64,000 bases of DNA from Zantedeschia hybrid cultivar (lineage: Eukaryota > Streptophyta > Magnoliopsida > Alismatales > Araceae), in the NCBI GenBank assembly GCA_030544215.1, contig JARZZO010000016.1, positions 34,308,001 to 34,372,000 of the forward strand, read 5' to 3'. A program made the position numbers and the translations under genes. The notes under the pieces are model-generated. The model had not been told where the DNA came from. It did no database searches and was given only the letters and a program-made list of their open reading frames with translations. Each line of letters opens with the position of its first letter. Position 1 is the first letter of the stretch. Of the stretch, positions 44,800 to 56,996 are shown one piece after another.

Positions 44800-45669
44800 G
44801 TGGGTTGACCATCTAGGGTTTGACAGTTGACCATACCCTGGGTTAACTCGAGAGCATTATGCGAACGAAGGATTATAGCCACGCGGTAACTGTGGACGGA
44901 CAGGTTCCATGTGTGGGTTGCTGAACCCCATTACCATCCGGGATCTTGCGGTGTTGCTTGGCACCCAATTTGATCGGAAGTCCGACTGAATTTTACATGA
45001 GATGTTAATTCTGTTAAGTAATTAATTAATATCTAGATATTAATTAATCGCAATAAGTCAATAACTAGTTATTGGACTTAATGGGCTGAAAATCGGACTG
45101 GTTAATGGGCCTAGAGGGTCATACGCAAACAGATTCTCAATCAGTGGTACTTAAGTGGGAGTTATATTAAGTCGGGTACTTTTGTGAAAAGTTGCACCGA
45201 CTTAATATATATACGCGCTGTTGAGAAACCCAGGGCCAAGCTCCAGAAGCTCTCAAGGCTGTCTGTCCCACCTTTCTCTCTCTTCATCCTCTGGACACCC
45301 CGTTCGAGGTGCCGAGAGACTTCCCATCTCCGCCGCGTGCGTTTCTCGAGAGTCGGGAATCCTCGTCCAGATGATCCGGACATGGTTGCGGCGAGGATTC
45401 TTCAGCGAGCGAGCTGATCTAGACGAGGGATCGAGGATGAATCACCACGGAGGATCGTGTGGATACTGCTAGAGAACGGATGCTTGTGCGGCTAGCGGCA
45501 TCGCCTCGACGAAACCGAAACGGTCTCGGATTCGAATATGCGCAAGGTGATGAGATCACAACCCGGTTTTTGGTTTTCGTTTTTCGTTATGAATCGGATC
45601 TGCGGGCATCGTGCGGAGATTTTTAATGTTGCTTCCGCTGCGTTTGTCGCGCCCCGCCTAGATCCCAAC
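44800..45669 (+). repeat. Copia LTR fragment flanking Tat A
   Basis: Related to the copia 1 LTR (counterpart of about 22951-23809) at roughly three-quarters identity by eye: ttgcggtgttgcttggcacccaa, gggcctagagggtcat (45108) and TATA-like ttaatatatata (45201). It ends in gatcccaac where copia 1 has gaacccaaca. The missing front part must lie left of the window, beyond Tat A. Open frames here are not genes. Confidence 0.85.
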
Positions 45670-46349
45670 TTGAAGGATGTCCCTTATGTCAAGCCGTCGG
45701 TTGCGTCATGTATGCCATGATGTGCACTCGTCCTGACATTTGCTTTGCAGTTGGCATGGTTAGTAGATATCAAAGTAATCTTGGAATTGTGCATTCGCTA
45801 GCAGTGAAAAGGATTTTCAGATATCTGCGAAGTACTGAGAACCTCGCTCTGTGCTATCATGGTGGGAGCCTTAGATTGACTAGATACTCAGATGCTGATG
45901 GATCAGCTGATAGAGATGAACGCAAGTCCAATTCGGGATATGCATTCGTACTTGGAGGAGGAGCTATTTCTTGGTGTAGCAAAAAGCAAGCCTGTGTCTC
46001 CTTGTCTACAATAGAGTCTGAGTACGTTGCTTGCACTACTGCGGTCCAAGACGACATTTGGTTGAGACGATTCTTGGTGAGCCTAGATGTCACAACACAT
46101 GCAGGAGATGCTGTTGTGGTCTATTGCGACAATATGGCTGCGATAACCTATTCGAAGGACCCCAAGTATCATGGAAAGTCAAAGCATATTGACACTCGTT
46201 ACCACTTTATTAAAGACATCATTGCGCAAGAATTGGTGGTCCTTAGATATATCTCTACTACTGAGATGCTTGCTGATCCTTTCACCAAACCTCTTGTGAG
46301 AATTGCATTTCTTAAACGTATTGGAGGTTTAGGACTGAGGAGGGTCTAG
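45670..46349 (+). pseudogene. Copia D RNase H fragment
   Basis: End of a copia polyprotein of a different lineage from copia 1 and 2. After a short frameshifted start (DVPY near 45678) the frame is open for 213 codons from 45708. RNase H motifs: MCTRPDICFAVGMVSRYQSN, RYSDADGSADRDERKS (catalytic Asp near 45888), STIESEYVACTTA (Glu), YCDNMAAI (Asp) and HIDTRYHFIKDII, followed by MLADPFTKPL. It has no in-frame stop, so it decays more slowly or is younger than its neighbours. The copia LTR at 44800-45669 abuts it and cuts off RT. Confidence 0.9.
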
Positions 46350-47716
46350 TTGTTTTTGTACATAGACACCATTTTATGCAATAAAAATATGAGTATTTCC
46401 TTTGCATTATTAGTGCACTTATATTTGTTAATGTGAATATGTTGGCCACTAGGTTTTGATCAGTCACTCACACAGACAATCGCCATGTCGCTATGAGAAC
46501 GAGTATGGTGAGATAGACTCTATAGACTTGACACTCAGTGGGAGTATATATATTTTCTACGTTTAGTGGGAGCGTAATAAGAATCAAAATCACCTTAGCG
46601 GATGACTAAGATGAGATTGATTGAAAATAGTAGGACATGAACTCTTCCATGTAGCCTATTGATAGCTGAATCTGATGAGAGCCATATGGCAACCTAGATG
46701 CGCTTAGTGGAGCGCAGGGTTATAGATTTATATGGTGTATGAGCGTGGTTATTCCTGCTCTGAGCTCCACCTAGCATACTGATCATTCTGTATGTGCTAT
46801 CCTTACGACCTTCAGAGGAGTGACTGAATGGATCCTTACTTCGTCACTGTGTGAAGCTTCTACCTTTTTTATTATGTCCTTTGGAACTATGCACCTTGAC
46901 ATGATGTGGACACTTGATGATGCTACTTTAGCATATTTTCCAAAGACCATAGTATATGTGGTCCAGTAGAGCATGTCTAGGAAAGTAGTTAAGTTGAAGC
47001 AGATTGGCATGTGTGGCATACGAAAAATTGACTTGTATTACACTGATGTCGTTTTGCCTCATTGCTGGCCTGCGGTTATGATGGATGTGCCCAATATAAT
47101 CATGAGTACAAAAACACAGTTTTTTTGAGAGGTTAAGGTAGAGATCTCAGAGGGATCAAATCCCCTTAACTTGGTGTGAGTTTGTGGTTTAGGGTATAAG
47201 ACGAGATTTGGAGTTGCAGTGTTATGTTAGTACAGTGATGACGTAATATAACACTCTTTACTTACATATCCTTCTCGTTCGATCGCACACGTCATTTCCT
47301 TGTCTGAAAGGTAGAGTTATAAGATGAGATACAATTGGGATATGTCTAATGTGTTTGAGTGGGAGACGTTAAACGTATTGAAGGATGTAGTGGATATACA
47401 TCCACATTGGAAATCCTTTTCAAAGTGGAAAAGGACTTAGAGGATAAGAGCCCCAATATGTGGGGACTCTTTAGGAGTCTCTTCCTATATATAAGAGAGC
47501 ATATAGAGAGAAGATGTATGTACGTGAACTCCTCCTCCTCCTCTTATCTCCCAAAACTCCTCCTTCTCCTCTCACTCTCTTCCATGGAAGAATCACCAAG
47601 GCTTTCAGAATTTGGCGCGTGGACTCCGCGAGCGACTCTGGTAGCCGCTCTACATTGACGAGAGGACGCTTCCGCTCCACACCGCTCCGACGCCGTATAC
47701 GCTACGAAGGTAACAT
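46350..47716 (+). repeat. Copia D 3' untranslated part and 3' LTR
   Basis: After the RNase H stop there are 225 bp containing two agtgggag tracts. The LTR probably starts at 46575 (taataagaatc, TG decayed to TA; the inverted copy D' keeps TGATTTTAC). A TATA-like ctatatataag lies at 47485-47495. The end is placed near 47716 (gaaggtaaca) but is uncertain. The stretch 46440-47250 matches the complement of 48790-49600. Confidence 0.65.
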
Positions 47717-48025
47717 TTTCCAACAATTTCAAAACACTCACAACGATTTCGTCAGCCTTTCGATCATACATATTCTTGGTCCTCATTCTAAGATCTACTG
47801 AGACAGTAGCTTCTTATTGCCTCCTTAGAAGCGCATATAATTAATCCCACCGAAGGATTTCTAATTGATCACCCTTGATGATTTTAAAACACCTATAGCA
47901 ATTTCGGAAGCATTTCGGTTAACCATGTTCTTGGTCCTTATCCTTGATCTGCCGAAATAGTTTTCTTAATACCTGGTTAATGAGAAGCCTAATTAATTCC
48001 AACTGAGGATTTTTAATTCGAAAAT
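47711..48025. repeat. Degenerate tandem duplication of about 160 bp
   Basis: aaaacactcacaacgatttcg with ttcttggtcctcattctaagatct is followed about 160 bp later by aaaacacctatagcaatttcgg with ttcttggtccttatccttgatct. Both halves end in ttctaattgatca or ttttaattcgaaaatca. No coding sense seen. Confidence 0.6.
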
Positions 48026-48259
48026 CAGGGCAATAGTCCAAGATGAATCAAGACGGTATGTATGATCTATTGAGTCATCCAACTCAAAACTTTAAGGCAA
48101 TTAGTGGAGAGGGTTCCATGATCTTTTAAGTATATCTTACTTAACTTTGTCCCTTTATTCATGTGGTAGTATAGTATTGCATCTCTTCACGTGCAAGCTG
48201 ATTTAGGCTCTGTCACTTAAATCAAGGCAAATACAGTGTCTTCCAATTCATGATTATGT

Positions 48260-48437
48260 ATTTTGTTGCTAGTCGCCCAACACACAAGAAATTACCCGAG
48301 ATCGCAGTTCATAGAAGATCCTTGTAGAGTCAATGTAACGGAAATGGTAGAATTGTCCTCATCAATGTGGGGAAGCTACCAGAGTTTCCCACAAACTTTC
48401 ATGCGACAAATCTTAGGGTGTCGAGGTGGTACCCCAA

Positions 48438-48473
<36 letters not shown>

Positions 48474-49451
48474 AGATTCTGGGTAGAGAGAGGAAGAGAG
48501 GGAGAGAAAGACACCAGCGCAACGCACGTCTCATCCCGCATATCCCTCTTATTTTATAGTGGAGGATTGGACTCCTCTTCTCACATGGAGAGGCACTCTT
48601 CTACAGTCTTAATCATCTCCAAACTCTATCCACACCAATGTGAATGACCTAAGTTCAATCTCATCTCGAACTCTATCTACATCGCCCACTGAGACACATT
48701 GGTTATCCTCCAAAAATCTCATCTACCTCTTCCTTTCATACGAGAAATGTCGTATGCGACCAGTGGAGGATGATAAAAAATGAGGAGTGTTACATTAACT
48801 CACCACCTGACTAACGTAATACTACAATTCTAAATCTCGTCTCATACTCCAAACTGTAAATTCACCTTAGGTCAAATTGATTTGATCCCTCTGAGATCTC
48901 TACCTTAACCTCTCAAACTATGTATCTGCACTCATGATTATGTTGGACACATCTTTCATAACTGCTAGCCAACAATAAGTCAAAACAACATAAGCGTAAT
49001 GTAAGTTAGCTTTTCCTATACTACACATGTCAATCTGTTTAAACCTGATTGCTTTCCTAGACATGCTCCACTAGACCGGATGAATCATAATCCTTGGATA
49101 ACATGCTAAAGTAGCATCATCAAGTTTCCACTTCATGATAAGGTGCATAGTCTCAAAGGGTATAGGAAAGTGCAGAGGCTTCACACAATGACGAAGTAAA
49201 GATCAATTCAGTCACTCCTCTTATAGTCGTCAAAATAACAGATACAGTATGATTTGTATGCTATGGTGGAGCAACAAATAAAACAATACGCTACTCTCAT
49301 ACACTATATGAATCTGTAACCCTGCACTCTACTAAGCACATCTAGGGTGCCCACATGGCTCTTATCAGATTCGACTATCACAAGCTATATAGAAAAATAA
49401 ATCCATGTTCGATTGATTTTCAATCAGTCGTTTCCATTGAAAGTAAAATCA
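48260..49451 (-). repeat. Copia D' LTR, minus strand
   Basis: Minus-strand relative of the copia D LTR. On that strand the LTR starts TGATTTTACTTTC at 49451 directly after cagtgggagcg. It shows ctataaaataagagg at 48545-48559 as a TATA-like box, and U5 includes a ga/ct microsatellite (48438-48472). The left end is only approximate. Confidence 0.6.
48438..48473. repeat. GA microsatellite with G run
   Basis: About thirteen ga units followed by ten G bases. Low-complexity sequence within the D' LTR. Confidence 0.95.
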
Positions 49452-50574
49452 CGCTCCCACTGAATGTGAAGTCATGCTCTCCTGAGCATGAAATTCATAG
49501 AGTCTATCTAATCATGCTCACGCTCATAACGACATAGAGATCGTCCATATGAGTAGACCGATCATAGTCTGGTGGCAATCTCATATAACTGTAGTAATCA
49601 TCTCACTCAAAAAGATATCTCATCATAATCAAATCATGTGTAAGTAGCATAATATCAGTCATTGTAAGACTTACTACGTGATGACATAGGGCAAGGCTCT
49701 CAGTACCTTGCATAAGGAACACTTTTTCTATTCTTCCTTTATTATGGGATTTCAATTAACATTGAGAATCGAGCCTACCAGATTCAGTGTAGTGATGAGT
49801 CCTTCAACGCACAAGTGAAGGACAGCCACTCTCATGTGATTTTGATCAATTCTATACCTTTTTTTTAATCTTGGATGAGGCTTAGACTTCCTTATCAAAT
49901 GCAGACTCATCAACATCTTAAAGGAACACTGCAAGAGGTAGTGAGTGGTTTACTCCCACTGTTCTTTTGAATACTCCCACTATCTCCAGCAATCATTGCA
50001 AGGAGACATTTCTTTGCCATTGCATGAAGATTAAGTATTTTCATAGAACTTGTAGTTCACATAACTGTATTTCCTATTAGACCTCTAGACATGAAAAATA
50101 ACTTAAAAGGAATTTAATGAGTCACCCTCTTGACCCTTATTAAGAGGCTTATGCAAATATTTTCTATAGTATACGTCTCATCTTGTAAAGAGACATTAAT
50201 AATCACAATTCTACAAGTCATTCCACTCAATGAAAAGATAATACTTAGGAATAAATTTAATGAAATAGAATTATTTTACTCAAATTTAATATTATTCTAT
50301 AAAATTACTAAGACCATAACGAGACTAGCTAAATTAAAGAGATAACATAGTTCTAAAGAAACTAAATGAGCAACCAAAGACATTAAGTGTTAAAATTGAA
50401 AAATAGACTGCATCAAGCTCTAGGTAACAACGGCCAACTCTAAGGACTCCTTCCTAAGTATCACCCCTTATGGTGATTCATTGGCTTTGAACTGATCCTT
50501 GCTTGCAATCTTACAATTTGGCTCACTCACGAGTTATGTAATTGGCTCCTCAGTCTACAATCCAATGAGAAACT

Positions 50575-51260
50575 TTATGAGTAATAAATACATTTTAAAA
50601 CACATACATAGATAAACATAGAGACAAGACTAACTTGTTTAGTGCAATCACTGGCATAATGTCCCATCTTCTGACAGTTGAAACACTTGACCTTGCTCAG
50701 GTTCCCTTTCTTGCACTTGTTACGTTTATCTTTATGGTTATTATTAGGTCCCTTCTTCTCCTTATCCTTTTGTTGTGTATGCTTCTTCTCCCTATTCCAG
50801 CTGTGCATAGGCCACTTTCCCTTACGCTCGTGAGCATTAACCGTCAGTGCACTATGATGAATCGCCTCTTTGTGCATTTCCTCGAGCTTAAGATGATATG
50901 AAACGTCACTGAAAGTTTTGATACTTTCATTATGAGTCAACACTAATTTGATATGCTCCAAGAATAATCTAGTAGGGACCTTAATACGGCAAGTACTTGT
51001 TGCGTATCGGAGAACTCAGTTCTAGTTGTTTTCAACTATTTGATCATTGAAGACATCGCCCTAGGTGTTATGCTATAGAGTACTTAGGTCCATCATGTAT
51101 TGATTGAACTTCAAGGCCGGGGCCCTCAGCAAGCGTCCATCATCTGATGGTGGTAGTATCACATTGGTCAAGGTTTCAAGTATCTCCTTCTGATTAAGAA
51201 GATACCAAATCTTTTTGTGCCACATATCTTAGTTATCACCTTTCACCTTCTCCACACCAG
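50575..51260 (-). pseudogene. Copia D' gag fragment
   Basis: On the minus strand, from about 51260, WHKKIWYLLNQKEILETL and ILPPSDDGRLL resemble copia gag, with stops and a frameshift near 51060. From 50961 a 128-codon frame is open: LEEMHKEAIHHSALTVN, a Lys/Asn-rich stretch and the CCHC knuckle CFNCQKMGHYASDC near 50650. Protease, integrase and RT are absent: the gag is followed by about 1.1 kb of non-coding sequence and the D' LTR. D' is therefore internally deleted. Confidence 0.8.
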
Positions 51261-51604
51261 CATCACTGCCACATATTGCACAAATTTATAAAAATTAGAT
51301 ACTTAAAAAAATATTTTCTCTATTCAAATTAATTGGTTACACTATTGTGGTACATATCTCGGATCTAAAATTTTGCTAAGCTCATAATCATTACCTTGAC
51401 GCATGACAAATAATACTTTCAATCAATTACGAGTGAAAAAACATACAAATCCTAGGGACATATTTTCATAGGATAATTATTCTCTGATTAAGTAGAAAAT
51501 GCCAATTTCTAAGGACCTTTCCTTAAAAAATTCCTTTAATAATCAGCAAAAAAAATGATAGAGGACTCTTTCCTTTTATCCAAGTGATAATCATACATAG
51601 TGGA

Positions 51605-52498
51605 TGTAGGAACGCATGAAAACCAAGGTAAAAATTATTGCCTAAGGCAAGACTAACCCAGAGAGGAGTGAATGAGTTTTTAAAAAATTACTCAAACTGA
51701 AATTAAATGCAGAATCTAATAAATGGACAAAAGGAAATGGAAACAAAGAAACAATTATACAATAAATGTACAAAGAATTTATATTGGTTCGGTCTATCTA
51801 GACTTACGTCCAGTCCTTAAGAAACCACTTGGGAGTTCCACTAACAGTAAGGTACCAACCCCTTGCAGGTAGTACATAACAACCTCCTGCAAGTGCAAGC
51901 CCTCTTTTGAACAAGAAGAGGAACAACTTCTTACTTTCAGCCGGCCCTCTCTTCTACAACTAGGAAGAGGAACAAAGCATGATTAGAATACAGAAAGTGC
52001 CTAAGAATTAGGCAAGTGTTCACAAAGAATACAACACATATCAAGACAAAAGATGAACAAATAAGCTGCACAGGTCTTGATTTGAGGAGGATCTCTAAGA
52101 GCTTCTTGTGAGAGTGATGAAGCACAACTCTTAAGATCTGCAAGCTCTTTCTCTTAGTAGACTAGGTATGTTGGCTCTTGCTCAGACTCGGAAGTCTATT
52201 TCTCTTGTGTCTCTTGGTTGTTCCATGCGTTCTTTGGTGAAGGGCTTCTACTTATATCCCTTCTTCAAAATGAATATGTTAGACTATTTTGCTTCAAGAA
52301 GGCTTCTTCCCGCCTGTGTTTAATGTTAAAAATCCTAAAAGAGAAGTTGGAAAGAGAAATAAGACGGATCTGTTGCACTGGCAGATTCGACGTAGCATTA
52401 ATTAATGCATGGAAGCTTCCTCTGGTATAGATCCTGTACTGTCAGGTTAGACTGACAAAAGGCACAAAAACTAAAAAGGCAAGTCTATGATAGTACAA
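51605..52498. mobile_element. 894-bp insertion bounded by agtgga, possible solo LTR
   Basis: agtgga stands at 51599-51604 and again at 52499-52504. The block between begins TGTAGGAACGC and ends AGTACAA, so the 3' end does not close exactly on CA. It contains attggttcggtctatctag, several C/T-rich stretches and no gene. A solo LTR is the simplest reading. A duplication of six bases could be chance. Confidence 0.4.
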
Positions 52499-52507
52499 AG
52501 TGGATAG

Positions 52508-53315
52508 TGTTGGGTTCTCGTGTTTCCCGGGATCGCAAACGCAGTGAAAAATATAAATTAAAATATGCATCCCTGTCCATTTCGGTTAAACAAAAATCAG
52601 ATCTTCGGTTAATCGAATATTACCGTGCGCGGATTCAAATCCGCTTCTGAACGATTCCATTGGTGTGACACTGCCAGCCACGCAAACGCCCGGCCTCTAG
52701 CGAAGTCCACGCGATCCTCCTCCCCGTAGATTTCCTTACGTTCCTCGTTCCTCACAGCCTACGAACCCTTCGCCGTTCGCTGCAACGCGCGGTCAATTTT
52801 CCGTCGAACGGGAGTCGAAGAAGACAGCGGAACTGTCTCTAGAGAGGGGAGAGAGCAGGGGCGCCAGAGAGAGAGAGGGATAGAGGAGCGGGTGGCCAGG
52901 GTTGAGCAGCAACCTGGCCTGCTCAGCCCGCTCACTACATTTTATATTAACTGTGCGGTTTTTCATAAAAACCCTAAGTTAAATATAAAACCTAATTTTT
53001 AATCCATCGTCTTGAGAATCATTTGCGTGTGACCCTCTAGGCCCAATTAACAGTCCGGTTAATGGTCCAATAAGCCTAGTGACTCCTCACTGACTTAACT
53101 AATTAATTAATAACTTATATTAATTAATTAACTGAATCAATGTCGCACATTAAATTCGGTCGGGCCTCCGATCACGTTGGGTGCCAAGCAACACCGCATG
53201 AACCCGGAAGATATTAGGGTTAAGCAACCCACTCTTAGAATCTTTCTGCCGACAGTTACCGTATGGATATAATCTTTCATTCGTACAATGCTTTCGAGTC
53301 AACTCAGGATATGAT
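52508..53315 (-). repeat. Copia LTR fragment flanking Tat B, minus strand
   Basis: Read on the minus strand it ends CGAGAACCCAACA (complement of 52508-52520) and follows the copia 1 LTR closely from the counterpart of 22981 to the end, including gggcctagagggtcac (about 53029) and ggtgttgcttggcaccc. It is closer to copia 1 than the fragment at 44800. Tat B begins at 53316; the remainder of this LTR must lie right of the window. Confidence 0.88.
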
Positions 53316-54516
53316 TGTGAGTGCTCAAATTGTGATGTGTGAAATCATGAATTTCATGTTGATTATATGACAATGAAACCTATTAAAACTAAGTGTGATC
53401 GTCAGAAAGCTTTTAACTAAAAAGCTTCAAAAGACAAAAGGATGATCGCTTACCTGTTTCAAATGTGGGAGATGTTGAAGTTCTTGATTCCTTCTCTTCA
53501 GTTGGCCGAAGAAAAAGAGTCCTTTTAATCTTATTCTTGCTTTGAATGCTGATTAGACTTTGAGGATCGTCCAGATCTTCTTTATTGATTCCCTCCTCTT
53601 GATCTTCTGATACTCCTTTGTACCTTGCAAAGAATGAGATGAAAAGAGGAGAAAGACTAAAAAGAATTAAATAGAGGTAGTATCTATTCTAATGAGAATT
53701 CTAATCATGCAATTCAAACAAGATGAACTCACTTGTTTTGTGGTCTTTAAAACCTTTTAGCATGTGGGTTAGAAAAATATGCTAGTGTGGTGTGAATAGC
53801 ATGAAGTGATGTGATGAACAAAACTATGAAACTAATATGATGAAATCAATGAAAGAAAAGAAATATGCAAAGATTAATGATGAATTAATTGAGAAGACCA
53901 AGTTGAATGACTCCTAAAAGTCTTGGTTCTTGAATGATTTTGAAGGATGAATAAGGGATGAAGATGATGAAGCTTTCTTGAACACACTTTTCTGGAAGTA
54001 ATCGCGTAGCGCCTCGATCCTTCAATGCTTGGATATTTTTTGCCTTTGGACGTCGTCTCTCTCTTTCTTTTCTGACCAAGGATATGGTTTATATAGAGTT
54101 GAGTTTAAGGCTCTCACGCGCATTCCGTCTAGTTATGGATCAACATGAAATAATTTTAAACTAATCTAACCGAAAAAACAAGATAAACACAAGCTAATTC
54201 ATCATTATCTGTAATTAGCTAAAACGCGTTGTCCAAAGAAGACGTCTTTTAGCTTAATTAAGATAAAGATAAACTCGAGAAGAAGAAACAGAAATACTTA
54301 GGAAACCTAAATGGCGTTGTGATGGACAGACGTCTTTCAGTAAGTAATAAATTAAAAATCAAAATATGATTAAAATCCTAAATGGCGTCTCCATTGGGCG
54401 ACGTCTTTTAGATAATTAATTAAAAATAAATTAATGATTAAAAATCAGATCATTTTGGAGCATTATTATATGACATGAAATTTACTCAAACTGATGTCAA
54501 AATTAGCGTGTCTACA
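53316..54516 (-). repeat. Tat B 3' LTR (1201 bp) with three dyads
   Basis: On the minus strand starts TGTAGACACGC and ends GAGCACTCACA. Dyads start at 54225, 54313 and 54384 with 10-bp gaps (right halves all GACGTC on the plus strand), parallel to the three in the Tat A LTR. The small open frame at 53885-54079 has no counterpart and is not called. Confidence 0.82.
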
Positions 54517-54529
54517 GCTACCCCACATT
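54517..54529 (-). other. Tat B polypurine tract
   Basis: On the minus strand aatgtggggtagc stands directly before the LTR start TGTAGACACGC. It is short and not purely purine, hence moderate confidence. Confidence 0.55.
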
Positions 54530-55509
54530 GGCATTGACTTTGCGAGGGAGTGAAATGAAATGGAATGTACTGAAAAGGTGATGCCAAGGTGTGATGAAAC
54601 ATGCTCTCAACATCACATGATGGGAATTTTTCTCAAAACAATCAGTAAAGATAACTTAAAGAGATCAATGGAATCAATCATGTCTGGATGAAAGAAACAA
54701 AGAAATAAAATAAGATCAATCAACCTCTGCGATTGGGAAGTACCCTAAGTCATAAACCTTATATGTTTCATCATGGGGAGCGGTTACCAGCCAACGTGGA
54801 AGTGCTGCAACCATGATGGATCTTAAAGAAAACAAAAAATGTTGGATAAAGAGTCCAAGAAAGGATAGAATTCCAAGGATATCTTCAAGCGAACCTCAAA
54901 GATAATGAAGATACTCAATTCATAATGGAATATTTTATATCATGTCGGGATTTATTTGATTAATGGTCTGAAGTTTAATCAAGAATTAATGCTTATCACA
55001 ATTATATCAAAGTCCTACATGATGCATGTTAGGTTAAAAGAAAAATATAAAATAAAATAAAATAAAAATTAATCAAGGATAATATTGTTAAATTGTCATT
55101 AATGAGTCAAGATACAAATTCTGTAATTCAGTGCTAAGCCGAAGCTCGTTTGTCCACGCACTGTTTTACAAAAACGGAACCATCGTCCCCATCAATTAAC
55201 AATCCAACGGCCTATTCATACGATTAAGAATTCTCTAGAATTATCACTGTTTTTGTTGAAGGGAAACTCAAATTTTAGTTTCATTAAAATCACAAGGTCC
55301 TTGATATAATCTAATAAATATTTAACATATAATAATGACAATGCAAATTAATTACATAATGGAGATAACCGTCTTTTTAGCCACGGTCGGGACTCATTAA
55401 CTCCCAAGTTGGACGTTCTTGAAAGTCTCAACTTTGTTGTTATTTCTTTTAATTTCCTGCACTCAGAAATCATCAATAATTTCAAACAGATATTCAATTA
55501 AACTTCAAA

Positions 55510-55700
55510 CATAGAATTTCGGACGAATAACAGGAAAACCTTGAAACGCGTCGTGTCTAGACGACATCATTTGAATCAAATATTCAATTATGCATCAACC
55601 ATAGATAAACATGGAATTTCGGACGAATAACAGAAGTACCATGAAACATGTCGTGTCGAGCCGACGTCATTTTAATGACGTCGCTGTTCAAAGACGCCTT
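55510..55700. promoter_or_regulatory. Duplicated upstream segment of Tat B antisense gene i with three dyads
   Basis: atagaatttcggacgaataac with a dyad at 55547-55568 is repeated as atggaatttcggacgaataac with a dyad at 55647-55668, about 100 bp apart. A third dyad starts at 55677, 8 bp after the second. The duplication explains why Tat B has one dyad more than Tat A here. Confidence 0.78.
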
Positions 55701-55926
55701 TTAAGTCACAGAAACAGGTTTTCTGTGTTCAATCTGGACTCCAATTCTCTTTAATGCATATCCTCTCTCCAATTCGGAAAAGACTCTTCAATCTCGCAAG
55801 CCTCTATACATAAGCTTCTATGACTTGTATCCATACACAATCTAGAGATCAAAGCAAGGGATTCTCTCCAAAAGCTCAAGAACAATCAAGATTTCAAGAG
55901 GAAAAAGCTTAAAGTCGAGGAAAGAG

Positions 55927-56996
55927 ATGGATTCTTCAAACAAGAGAATAAGAAAAACACTCGAGAAGATTTCTGAAGTGAAAGATTATCTTAGCGAGAG
56001 AGATCCTAACCTACAAGTAAATATTCTCTCTATCATTCTATTCAATTCTATTCCATGTTCTTTCATATTCTCCATTGTTCTTCATGTTCTTCAATAGAAT
56101 TTTTTCAAACTTTCTTTTCTAGGAATATCCTTTCTTCCTTGGTCCAAGAAGGTTCTCTTCACTTCCTTGGATCCAAAAGTTTGTGAATAAGATTAGTATA
56201 TCCATGCAATCCTATATTTCTAAGTGGCATATCCAAGGATTAATCGTTCACGCCAAACACTATAAGCGCACGAGCATGGATTGGGCGACTATGGGAGCTT
56301 TAGTTGAGTTGTGGCATCCACAAACTCATACCTTTCTTTTCCCTACTTTTGAAGCCACTATCCTTCTTGAAGAAGCCGAACTCTTATTGGGCTTTCCTAA
56401 AATCAAGATGAACTGTGATGAACCATATTTGAGTGATATGATGCTTTTGAGGGATAGAATCACTGGCCAACAATTGCTAGAAAAGATTATGAAGAATCCA
56501 AGTGAAGTTCAAGGCTGTCTTATGAAGAAAGGAACAAAGTCCCATCTTTCACATCTCCAACATTGTGAAGTTCGATGACAAGATGATCAATCGGGTGCCT
56601 AATCTCAAAACTTGAGTTGATTGGCGCGCTTAGTTGAAGAAAATGCCAAAGTATGGCTTTGAATCTTCACCACTTGCTCTCATAAAGAAGCCAATTCGTG
56701 TGCACCGTAGTGCTGGTACCAAACTCCGACTGATCGGGGCTACTGAGTTTGTTCTATATAACCCTCATCGTTGTCATCCACAAGTTGGCATGCCATGCTA
56801 CGAATTTCCTGAGTTTTTCAATCTCTTTCCAATAAAGAAGCGGGCATTGGAAATTGACGAAGATTATGAGACGACTGAGCTTATTGCTAATATGTGGAAT
56901 ATCGGGTTCTCCCGTTGTGTACAATCTTCTCGTGAAGCCAATAGAGGATTGTCGGAGATATATGTAAAGGAGCTTCAGAAAATTTGTCCTTGAAAG
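55927..56996 (+). pseudogene. Tat B antisense gene i: PMD/DUF7745-like protein, two exons
   Basis: Runs opposite to Tat B pol. Exon 1 is 55927-56019 (MDSSNKRIRKTLEKIS, donor gtaaat). Exon 2 starts near 56124 after tttctag (EYPFFLGPRRF, then MQSYISKWHIQGLIVHAKHY). The motif WHPQTHTFLFPTF...LLEEAELLLGFPK is as in Tat A. About 300 bp present in Tat A (41620-41170) are missing after KKGTKSHLSHLQ near 56545, where a frameshift to HCEVR and a stop follow. The frame resumes at 56634 (MPKYGFESSPLAL) and ends KELQKICP at 56993. So this copy is internally deleted but keeps the initiator and C-terminus that Tat A lost. Confidence 0.75.
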
